Made by a program: the position numbers and the translations under genes. From Cryoendolithus antarcticus (taxonomy: Eukaryota > Ascomycota > Dothideomycetes > Cladosporiales > Cladosporiaceae), in contig NAJO01000048.1 of the NCBI GenBank assembly GCA_002077065.1, positions 1 to 64,000 on the forward strand: a DNA stretch of 64,000 nt, given 5' to 3'. Numbering within the stretch: the stretch's first letter is position 1; each line of letters begins with the position of its first letter. The notes under the pieces were generated by a model that was not told the DNA's origin, did no database searches, and saw only the letters and a list, made by a program, of their open reading frames with translations. Positions 9,701-18,763 of the stretch are shown piece after piece.

Positions 9701-12700
9701 GATGTTTCGACAGGTAGAGTCACAGCTGGCAATGCTGGGAGTGTCAAGGTCGATCCCGGAAGCGTAATCTCGAGCGTCGAGATTGATGTTTCGACAGGTA
9801 AAGTCACAGCTGGCAATGGAGGAAGCGTGAACGTTGACACCGGAAGCGTAATCTCGAGTGTTGAGATCGAGGTTTCGACGGGTAGAGTCACAGGCGGTAG
9901 AGTCACAGGTGGTAGCGTAACCAACAATGTTGAAGTCTCAACGACTGTCGAGGCCCCTGGAGTGATCAATGATGGGACGGTGACAGTCGTAGGCTCCGTC
10001 ACCGCTGGCAATGTGACTGTAAGTCCTGCGATTGTGATAGACTCGACTGGCAACGTGATTGTAGGTCCTACAATCGTGGTAGACTCGCCTGGCAATGTTA
10101 CCGTGGGTCCGGGGACTGTAATCGAGTCGACTGGCAAAGTGATTGTAGGTCCCGAGATTGTGACAGACTCGATCGGGCCGGGCAATGTGAGTATGGAGGT
10201 AATCTGAGCGAAAATTGTAGTAGACACAGTCTCAGCTAGTGGGGCTGGCAGCGTTATGGTCAGGAGGGATATCGTCCCGGGTAGCTCGATAGTCGTCGAA
10301 ATGGTCAGGCTGAGAGTCGAGACCGGCAACGTCACGGTCTGAGTTGGTCCGGCAACTTCGAGGGTCGACGTGAATGTCGTGATGATACCGGGTAGAGTAA
10401 CCGCAGGTAGAATCACAGCAGGTAGCGTCTCGGTCAATGTCGATGTAATGACAGATGACTCGAGCGTGAACGGTATGCTGACAGTAGGCCCGGATGTTGT
10501 GGTTGGTAGGAATGACGTGATGGTGTCAAGAATGGTCGAGGTGACTGTCACTGCATCGAGAGTCGACAGTGAGTCCAAGCCAGGGACTTGAATTGTCGTC
10601 GTAACTTCGATAGTTGAGATTGAGGTCAATGTAGTAGGCACAAGAGAAGTGATAGTATTGAAGAATGTTGCGACATCTCCAGGTAGAGTGATCGAGGTCG
10701 TTTCGGTGACCGTTGCGGGTGGAACGGCTTGCCCTTCTCCACTCGTAGTCACTGTAATCGGAACGGTCTCTTGGCTGTCCGTGACCGTAGAAAATGAAGT
10801 GACTGTCAAGACGTCCGCGCTCCCGGATATCAAAACAGTTGTGAGATCAATGGATGTGACCGTGACTGTACTCGGGACTTGTGCCTCCCCAGGAAGCGTT
10901 ATTGTTGTCTCGGCGACAGATGTCACTGTCAGCATGGATGTTGCGAACATTGTGGACAAGAGGGTTTCGGCAGGAAGGGTTGTGACCGTGATCGAATCAC
11001 TCGCCAATGCGCCGGGGATGGTAAGCACTGAAGTTATTGTGGAAGCATCTGCAGTAATGGTGATAGTGCTCACGGGGAGAGGCTCAGCTGTCGCGGGCTC
11101 ATTCGAAGACACAGTCGTTGTGATGGCGGCAAAGCTTGTAGTCACTGAGCCAGGCAGCGGAGCCGCAGCTGCACTCTCTGTGATTGTGACGGTCGCAGTA
11201 GGTCCTTGCTCGTTCGAACTTATGGTCAAAGTGCTCGTGGCCTGGGTTTTGGTGATTGTAGTCAGCAGCCCCTTGCCTGAGATTGTTATAGTACTTGACA
11301 CTGTGACCGTGTTGTCGACTTGCTCGTTCGAGGTTATATTCAATGTACTGACGGCCTGAGTTTCAGTAATTGTGATCAAGGTACTGACGGCCTGAGTCTC
11401 AGTAATTGTGGTCAGTGACCCCTCGCCGGAGACTGTAATGGTTGTCGGCACCGTAACCGTGTTCTGGACTTGCTCGTTCGGGGTTATGGTCAAGGTACTA
11501 GCAGCCTGAATCTCAGTGATTGTGATTGGCGATCCCCCGTCAGAGACCGTGATTGTCGTCGGAAGGGCAGGGGCGTTCTCGATCGTCGACATCACAGTAA
11601 CGGTAACATTAGATGCTGCTGGTCCAGGGACTGTGATAGTGATCTCGGCAGTTGAGGTCTCCACGATCGTGGTCGTCACCAAGACAGTATTCGTGGGCTC
11701 GGCTGTAATGGTAGTTGTTGAGACTTCAATAGAGGCGGGAAGTGTTGCTGCAGAACCAAGTCCAGACGCTGTCGTTGTGATTGTCAAAGTACTAGCAGGA
11801 AGGGGCACCGCCAGCTCGACCGATGTGGCGGTCGTTGTGATCGTGGAAAAGACGGTAGTTGTCGGACCAGGCTCTTGCGCAGCGGTTGAGACCTCGGTGA
11901 TGGTAGTTGAGCGCACTTCTGTAGAGCCTGCCAGTGTGATGGTTGCTGCGGCACCAGGTTCGTTCGTGACCGTCAAAGTACTGGTGGTCACCTGTGGCGA
12001 GCCTGCAGAAATAGAATCGACGCCTAGAATACTCGAGGTGATTGTTACGGTGGAGGCGGGCTCGAGTACAGTGAGGACGGTTGGCGATATGGACGTGACT
12101 GTCACTACAGACGCTGGAAGCACTGCAGGCGGCGGCGCTGTCGCTGATACGGTGAAGGTAGTCGTAGACGCGATTGCGCTAATCGTCGTTGTGGCCGCTG
12201 TCCCGCTGACGGTATAGCTCAATGTCAATGTACTTGCGGGCTCGAATGAAGTGAGAACAGTCGACGATATCGATGTGACCGTCACGACAGACGCTGGAAG
12301 CACTGCAGGCGGCGGCGCTGTCGCTGATACGGTCAGGGTGGTTGTCGATGCGATTGCGTTAATAGTCGTTGTGACCGTTGACCCACTTGCGGTAAAGCTC
12401 ACGGTCGACGTACTTGCCGACTGGACGACCGTCGTGGTACTTGCAGCCAGCGAGACAGTCTTGGTGGTTGTCGAAGGTGCCTGGTGTAAGTGGAGGTTAG
12501 TATCTTGGTCGAGGTCGAAGCTTTGGGCTGCGAAGTGATGGTAATCGATGAAGTCAATGTCGACTGCACTGTGATAGTCGACGGCGGGAGAGGCTTTGCA
12601 GTGTAGGTGGAAGTCAGTGTCTTCGTCGAGGTCTTACCCTTCCGCTGAGAAGTGACAGTGATCGTCGAAGTCGGCTGCTTTGCGGCGCATGTTGATTTTG

Positions 12701-12914
12701 TAGATGTATGGATTGAAACAGAGGTCTTGGTAGAGACGGACGTCCGAGTAGAAATGGTCGTCTTAGTAGAGATGGAAGTTTTTGTAGTGGTTGAACGCAC
12801 TGTTTCCGTGCAAGTCGAAGTCACTGTTTTCAGTGGCGCTGCTAATACTACCTGCCATGGTTGAAGGAGAAGACATGCCAGCAGATATCGCTGGAACGGC
12901 CTAGCGAGCTGCAT
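6796..12914 (-). CDS. Giant secreted Ser/Thr/Val/Pro-rich repeat protein (mucin/adhesin-like), one frame break
   Basis: Reads leftward from ATG at 12,914 to a stop at 6,796, about 2,040 residues. The N-terminus has a good signal peptide: MQLARPF, a hydrophobic run LLACLLL, and cleavage predicted after VVLA. Then come Thr/Ser-rich repeats (TSTKTLTSTYT), long VTVTS/TITV stretches, and a C-terminal half built from hundreds of short units such as LPASTVQLPAVTLTQ. Such proteins are normally heavily O-glycosylated and sit in the cell wall or are shed as adhesins. The reading frame changes once near 12,480: the first frame ends STYT and the second resumes APSTTTKTVS, so there is an indel, an error or unusual splicing. 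The long frame's first listed residue at 12,402 is a GTG inside the gene, not its start. Near the stop, CTC is followed by GTAAGT (6,840); splicing there would replace the C-terminus and extend the gene to 6,698. No catalytic domain is visible. The position near the telomere is typical of adhesin families. Confidence 0.75.
6941..9660. repeat. Short tandem-like coding repeats of the giant protein
   Basis: The C-terminal coding half of the giant protein is made of repeated blocks of about 20-60 bp with the plus-strand cores GTCGATGCAGG.AGTTG and GTCACAGCGGGTAGTTG. On the minus strand these encode LPAST, VQLPA and TLTQ units. Copies differ at many silent and replacement sites, so this is an evolved coding array, not a freshly expanded satellite. 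Such tracts are prone to slippage and recombination, and copy number probably varies between strains. They are also hard to assemble. Confidence 0.7.
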
Positions 12915-14341
12915 GCGAAGGCAGCGTCGCAAAGGGAGGGATCGGAGGAGAACCAAACGAGAAGCTCCTACTATGGGGAGTGAGCTACTTGAGCAATCAG
13001 CGCCTACGGCCAAGCGCTTGTGCGAGCAGTCCAGAAGCACTGTAGGCAGTCGCTTTTGTCTCAGACCGAGGCGATGTAACAGCAGTGCGAGCACCGATGA
13101 AGTCCGCGAGGTGCCAACGGGTGGACGGGCTACATTGAGTCAAGATTCTAGGTATTTGCCTCCATCGAGGTAGGGAAAGGTCGTCATCACGGTAGGAGCG
13201 ACAGGCTCGAGCTCCGATGATGAGATGCTGCCATCGAGGAAGCCAGCTTCATCATTCTCTCCGTCTCCTGGACATCATGAAGGAGAATCATGCGGCGAAT
13301 CCTCTATATCGAACAGCTGGGCAATGCCACTGCAGGCCGAGACACGGCTGGTAATCAGACGTCGATGACTTGCCGTGGGTTGTCACAGGTCGCAACGGGT
13401 CGATCTTGCACGCCAGCCGGATGGCTTATTCATCTGCCCAATCGAACGGTCAAGATCTCATAGGGAGCCAATGCTTGGTGCGCAGTGGATATTGTCCACG
13501 TGACTGTCGCTGGTGTTCCAGATATAACGACAAAGAGGAACCCGTTGTCGCGTGTCTCGGAGCATCTTCAGGGAAAATGTGTGTGTTTAGCAAGGTGGGC
13601 GCCGATCACGGGATGCGCGTGAGTGCCGCTGACTGTGGACGGGCCAGACAGCAGGTTGGACTCTGCCCGACGATGCAGGTAACGATGAGATGGGAGCATT
13701 GACAGGGTCATTGTGACTTACGAGTCGAAGCATACGGTGTCTGGTGATGGTTCAGGGCCATGAGCACGCAAATAGCGAAATTTGAAATTTACCGCAGTGG
13801 GAAGGGGGATCGGGGAGTGCCGCGTATACGGTATGCAGCACGCCAATTGGCTGCACGTGACCATGGAAGCAACGCTCATCATATACACATACTGCCTTCA
13901 CATGCAAGACCACAATCGATCGGCCACATTCATCAACTCAATCAGAATTGCAGGACGATGATCAGTGTATTGGGGGAAACTGACATCCGGTTTAGTCACG
14001 ATTGAGCAATCAATGTGTACGAATTTCTTTCACGTGTTTGTCTGAAGCTAGTTCTGCGAGGGACTCCTCCGACATGGGAATTGTAGCGTTGTCGGACTGA
14101 TCGGTGAGGTCTCGAAGCTGCAAAGCTATCACGAGCTTGAAATGGATCCCAGGCCTACCTTTACACTCGAACGGACGAGCCCGAGGTTCGATGAAAACAG
14201 CTCCATTTCCAGATGACTTGCCACGGGGATGCCAGTGAGGAAGGAAGTCAAGGCTATGGTCGATGCGAGTCACGAAACGTTAGAGAGCATATGCTGCCGA
14301 AGGTTTTGCGAAGCCGGCTCATCACTTGTGAGACTATAGAT
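12915..14341. other. Interval without a convincing gene
   Basis: It contains the presumed promoter of the giant secreted-protein gene just upstream of 12,914. The rest shows short non-overlapping frames with no recognisable domain. A minus-strand frame at 14,010-14,273 (87 codons, opening with GTG after a stop) contains RPGIHFKLVIALQLRDL and looks faintly coding. It may be a further piece of the adjoining broken ATPase gene or an unrelated remnant; I could not place it. Confidence 0.4.
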
Positions 14342-15245
14342 TTATGTCGTAGAGTGTCGCGTTCGGCGGAAGTCGCACAAGTTGGCTTCGTAGCTGGCCC
14401 CAGGCATCGTTCCTTGTCTGCCCGGGAACTTCGCCTCCCGAAATTTGCCGTTGAGTACGTAGGTGTTGGTAGTCTGCGGCTGAGGATCGGGAAGCTGTCT
14501 ACGCTTCAGAGCGAAGCCAGCAGTCACTTTCACAGAGCCCACATCGTAGATGCACACATTGATGTTCCGCAGCTTTCGGATGAAGAGGAGCGGCTCCATC
14601 TGCAGCCTTAGCAAGTCTGCTTTCACAATCTTCCGGTCCTGAATTTTCATTATCTGGCGGCAAAACCTGGTGCGCTCAGACACTGTCGGGGCAGCGTTGA
14701 TGTCACACCAGATTGGCACAATCATACTAAGCACGGAGTCACGCGCGAACCTGAAGGTGTAATAGCCAGTTGATATCCAGGCGGCATTCGCGACGTTGAA
14801 GACCGACTTGAAGCCAACGGCCTTTTCGCCAATGTAGCCCTTGGTCGCATTCGTGACTTTCTTGGTGCTGTCGTTGATGTCGGACCTGGCTTTAACGTTG
14901 GCCTTGCTGAAACCAATATCTTGTTGCACCGACCCAGAGGTAGCCGTTCTCGCGGTATGAAAGAGCCCGCAGTTGTTCAACGCCTGGAGCATAGGTGTTG
15001 TTGTCGGCGTTCTTCATGAGCCCCAATACGAAATGGGTCGACTTGGTGTACACCTGCGTTGACAGCCTGTTGAGTGGACATCAGTAGGATCGCATCGTCC
15101 GTCCGTCAAGAGGCACGGTTTACATATCTAGGGCTGGTGACAGACTTCGAGCATTCGCATCAGCGGCTGCTCCGCCAGAATCATTGGCACGATGGAACTT
15201 GCGTATCTTGTCGATCACGCTCTTGGCGTCACAACGAGAAGCCAT
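14342..15245 (-). pseudogene. Broken NOV/sacsin-like HSP90-type ATPase gene
   Basis: A minus-strand reading starts MASRCDAKSVIDKIRKF at 15,245 and runs into a stop near 15,135. It continues in pieces with STHFVLGLMKNADNNTY (about 15,025-14,970), then shifts frame into DIGFSKANVKARSDIN, GYIGEKAVGFKSVFNV and PLLFIRKLRNINV, ending at 14,342. The N-box (ELxQNADDNxY) and the GYIGEKGxGFKSVF glycine loop are hallmarks of the GHKL/HSP90-like ATPase module found in sacsin and in fungal NO VEIN-like proteins. Family members are usually far longer (1,000-2,000 residues), so most of the gene is missing. At least two stops and one frameshift lie in the conserved part. It is a relic, close to the subtelomere. 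Confidence 0.72.
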
Positions 15246-15862
15246 GCCTCGAAACCATATGGTCCGAAAAGAGAACCCCTCGACGATCAGGCTCTTGACG
15301 ACCAGACCCTCGAAGACCTGGAATCATTCGAGGACGACAGCCCAAAAGACAAGGAGGTGGCTATAGGCACGGTGGGAGAAGGAAGCAGGGCTCTGACTTA
15401 GCGGGGAGCGCTACCTCCGCACGCTCATAGGCAGTACAACGGAGCTCTGGGTGATCCATTGCCCAGCACAAGAAGCTTCAAGGTGTCGAAGAGCCTTGGT
15501 GATGTACTGAGCCAAACATGAAGCCTGGAGGAGTACATCTTCTGTAGTCCTCTGGAGATAACTTTTACGTCTGGTCACCCGTAGCATTCCGTCATTCCCG
15601 CTCTGTCTCCTGCTTAAGGAAATGTACGTCGAGGCTCATCTGCAAGGCATAGTCGTGAGTAGCACCATGTCCTGACCACGCAGAGGTATAGACTGTCATT
15701 TTGGGACCTTTAAGCCATCACTGGAAAGCACATGCGATAATCGCAGAGCCGGATGGCGACGCGCTGCCTCCCATATCATTTGCGGCCCTGAACTCCGTCC
15801 ACAGCCACGCATGACAGACCACACCTCTACAGCGCTCCTACTTCCCTACAGGCAGCACAGCC
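15246..15862. other. Intergenic; upstream of the Btz-domain gene
   Basis: About 620 bp with no supported gene. Short plus-strand frames around 15,074-15,401 overlap one another and lack domain signals. The right part is the likely promoter and 5' leader of the gene starting at 15,863. Confidence 0.5.
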
Positions 15863-17941
15863 ATGGCAGCGCGGAAGCATTTGCTTGGTCGGCGGCGCTC
15901 TGATGGAGACGATGATGAGTCGGCCATGGTAGGAGACTCGCAGAGTGAGGGATCAGCAGGTAGTGTGGTCGGCGACCGGGAAGAGAGCACAGTCGCCGAT
16001 GTGAAGCCAGGGCAACAATCTGGAGACGCACAGAAATCGAAGTCAATGTCGCCCGATCATGTCAATGGATCCAAGGGGATGTTAAGCTTAGCGAGGAAGT
16101 CGCAGGAGGAATCGGAGAAGCCTTCGTTCAAAGCCAGCGCAGACACCGAGGGCATGATGCGCGGACTCTCAGTGGACGAAACACCAGACGAAGTGCTGGA
16201 TTTCGAGGACGTGGGCGACTCGGTCTCTGTCGCTGCAGAGAAGCGTGCCCAGCCAGTGCAGGCACCTTCCGGCAACATCCGCATCGACCGACCCATCGAT
16301 CGTCAACGGCGAGAACATGAGGAGTACCGGAGGAAGAGAGATGCAGATCCTGCCTTCATTCCGAACCGTGGCAACTTCTTCATGCACGACACTCGCGGTA
16401 GTCCTACTACGCGTGGCCCAGCACCTGAGCGGGGAGGATTCACTGGACGAGGACGTGGACGAGGATTGGGAGGACCGAATGTGGCAGGCTTCCAACCACC
16501 ACGCGAGCCGACATGGAAGCATGATCTCCACGAAGTCATCAACGAGGAGCCACCTGCTGCTGCTGCAGCACCACAGGCTGCTTCTCTCACACGAGATCAG
16601 GAAGAGTCCGCACGGATATTCCCAAAGACCAACAGTCTGCCTCAACGGCAGCCTCCTGCTACTGCCGCTCCGCAAGCTACAGCGTTTGTCCTTGGAAAAG
16701 TCCCGGTGCGTGTCTCCCTACCTGGAATGTCGAAAGCGATCACGATGCAGCAACCTCTCGCGGTGAAGAGACATATGCGCTTTCCGGATCACAGACCTCC
16801 ACTGCGGAGAGACAAGCCCGTTCGGGTATATCTGTATGGCTATGGTCCAAAGTACATCTTCCCTTCCGCTGACCGATCATTCGTGTTTATCCCACGGCAA
16901 CTGCGGCCTAATCAGCGCGGCTATGGGAGCAATACGTATCAGCGTGGCAATATCAGCTACGGTCCTCACAGCCGCCGCACAAGCGTCTTTGGCGGTAGCA
17001 TGTACTCTGCTAGCGTCGCAGCAAGCCGAAGATCCTCGATCGCTGGACGAGACGGTGCCTTCTCGCCCGCATCGTTCAGCAGTGGCTTTCACGGACAGCC
17101 CAGGCCTTTCGTCAATCTCCCACCTGGTGGACGCATGTACTCGAACGGCACCTCCCCAGCACCTTTGTCGGGCTACCAAACACCGACCGGTCAGATCATG
17201 CACACGTACCCACTACCACAGAAACCCATGATGACAGGTACACCGACTGTCGCTCTTCATCAGCCTAGGCCGCAGAAGACCATCTCTGTCACAGGTATCG
17301 AGTCACCAGCTGCTTTGCAACAAGCGCGACGGCCTTCAAGTAGCAGCTCGCAACAGCCATTCCACAATCAGCTGCCGGCACACATGACCGAACAGCCCGT
17401 CTATGCCCAGCAGCAAGGCCAGTACTATGCGCCTGGACCTACTTACGACTTCGCGCCGCAAGTATCTGCGAGCGGCACTCCATTGTTGGGTATACCGGAA
17501 CAAGCTATGCATGGCCAGAACTTCCACCCTCCAAACATGTACTACTCTCAATATCCGCCACAGCAGCAGTCCTACTACTACGGCCAGCCAGCACCGATGC
17601 AGATGTACATGCCTCCTGCAGGACCACTCCAACAGCAGTACATCGCACAGAGCCCGACGCATCAACAAGCGCCTCTGTCTCACCCTACTGAGGCATTACA
17701 AGCACCGTCCGGAATGGTGGCGCACGAAAGCAACGGCATGGTCTTCTATCTTCCCGCAGCAGACGTCGCTCAGCAGCCGTCGGCACCCTCAGCAACCGAA
17801 TATCAGCCGGCGGAGAGCTTTGTGCCCGCATATGCCATGCCTGGACTGCCACCACCGACGCCGGGCCCGGAGGAGAGCGGGTATTACTATCCCGCTGTTG
17901 ATGCTGGAGGGCAGAACTGGTGTTATGGGACTACGCAGTAG
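15863..17941 (+). CDS. Btz (Barentsz/CASC3-like) domain protein
   Basis: Single uninterrupted frame, 692 residues. The recognisable part is a Btz-type motif at about residues 150-180: RRKRDADPAFIPNRGNFFMH followed by DTR. It is followed by an RGG/GRGRGRG segment (about 193-206) and W-K-H-D-L-H. In animals the Btz (SELOR) domain of CASC3/Barentsz binds eIF4A-III as part of the exon junction complex; fungal homologues are linked to mRNA metabolism. The rest is low-complexity and predicted disordered: acidic Ser-rich N-terminus, then a Pro/Gln/Tyr-rich C-terminus (QQPFHNQ, YYSQYPPQQQ). No membrane segment or signal peptide. The start is supported by ATGGCAGCG after a stop-rich leader, and the gene appears intronless. 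Cytoplasmic or nuclear RNA-binding is inferred from the domain. Confidence 0.85.
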   Translation: MAARKHLLGRRRSDGDDDESAMVGDSQSEGSAGSVVGDREESTVADVKPGQQSGDAQKSKSMSPDHVNGSKGMLSLARKSQEESEKPSFKASADTEGMMRGLSVDETPDEVLDFEDVGDSVSVAAEKRAQPVQAPSGNIRIDRPIDRQRREHEEYRRKRDADPAFIPNRGNFFMHDTRGSPTTRGPAPERGGFTGRGRGRGLGGPNVAGFQPPREPTWKHDLHEVINEEPPAAAAAPQAASLTRDQEESARIFPKTNSLPQRQPPATAAPQATAFVLGKVPVRVSLPGMSKAITMQQPLAVKRHMRFPDHRPPLRRDKPVRVYLYGYGPKYIFPSADRSFVFIPRQLRPNQRGYGSNTYQRGNISYGPHSRRTSVFGGSMYSASVAASRRSSIAGRDGAFSPASFSSGFHGQPRPFVNLPPGGRMYSNGTSPAPLSGYQTPTGQIMHTYPLPQKPMMTGTPTVALHQPRPQKTISVTGIESPAALQQARRPSSSSSQQPFHNQLPAHMTEQPVYAQQQGQYYAPGPTYDFAPQVSASGTPLLGIPEQAMHGQNFHPPNMYYSQYPPQQQSYYYGQPAPMQMYMPPAGPLQQQYIAQSPTHQQAPLSHPTEALQAPSGMVAHESNGMVFYLPAADVAQQPSAPSATEYQPAESFVPAYAMPGLPPPTPGPEESGYYYPAVDAGGQNWCYGTTQ

Positions 17942-18763
17942 CACTGTGACAGCATGGGAGGATGGCGGTTTGAGTATCCAGAGGACGCCGATTTGGGAAT
18001 GTGAGCTGGGTGTGACTTGGATTTCGTCAAAGTTCTTTGAAGAACCAAGCATGGCGTTCAGGTATATCAATCTTTGTGAAGGCGAGCGTTTGGCTACTCG
18101 TGAGAACGAGCGCCCTTGGTATTGATCGCATGGTATCACTTGATGCACAGTGAGCATTCCGTGTTGCGATCTGTCACACCTTCATCTCGGTACAGCAGCA
18201 ATTGCGAGGCAGTGACGACTATATTCAGTATCGCCACGTGATCGCAGCTGCCACGCTATCTGTAAGCATGGCACCTGCAATTAGCATCTTGATGTCGCAT
18301 AGAAAATGCTCGCATGTTCTCTCGTGTCGAAATCGACACAAGTGAAGCACAGGCACGGCATGCTGACAACGCAAGGCTACAAGCTTTGACGCCGGCAAAG
18401 TGAAGGCGAAACGGGAGAAGCCGTGTGGTTGTAGAGTCACGCCCCCATCCGTGCACCCAAGAGCTCCGCAAGGCAGCTCTCATCTTGCGTCTTCCCACCG
18501 CCGCATCGCTACTTACCACCTCCACCACTATCAGACAACTCGTCTGTGGCTCACCTGAAGACCTTTCACCCTATCCTCATCACCTCATCTCCCACCACGC
18601 ACTCCTTGTCTGCACTGTCCGCTTATCGGTGAAGCGAGGCTCAGCACGTCACCACCCACAGCCGCCGCCAAGAACACCTCTCGGCTGGAGAGCGGCCTCA
18701 CACACACACCACGCATCCAACACCTCACTACACACACACACACACACACACTCATCCACCATC
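17942..18763. other. Intergenic region with C-rich leader of the NBR1-like gene
   Basis: About 820 bp between two plus-strand genes. The first half shows nothing beyond the 3' end of the Btz gene. From about 18,480 the plus strand becomes rich in C, CT and CA with few G, typical of fungal core promoters and 5' leaders. It ends in the (AC)n run just before the ATG at 18,764. Confidence 0.6.
18730..18751 (+). repeat. (AC)11 microsatellite in the 5' leader
   Basis: Eleven AC dinucleotides in a row, ending 12 bases before the ATG of the NBR1-like gene. A shorter CA run lies at about 18,691-18,702. Its position puts it in the untranslated leader of the mRNA. Length variation here could alter translation, but that is conjecture. 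Confidence 0.85.

Noticed and set aside
6878..12538. Long plus-strand open frames (up to 236 codons) opposite the giant gene
   Set aside because: They are the mirror of the Thr/Val/Pro repeat codons on the minus strand, have no starts or domains of their own, and shift frame many times.
12481..12637. Intron GTAAGA...TACTAAC...CCAG in the giant gene as the normal splice
   Set aside because: Signals are good, but the phase leads to a stop after about 40 codons and the supposed intron encodes the same TSTYT-type repeats as its flanks. Kept only as a question in the findings.
14010..14273. 87-codon minus frame with RPGIHFKLVIALQLRDL
   Set aside because: Opens with GTG after a stop and cannot be matched to a family; perhaps part of a relic, not a gene I can support.
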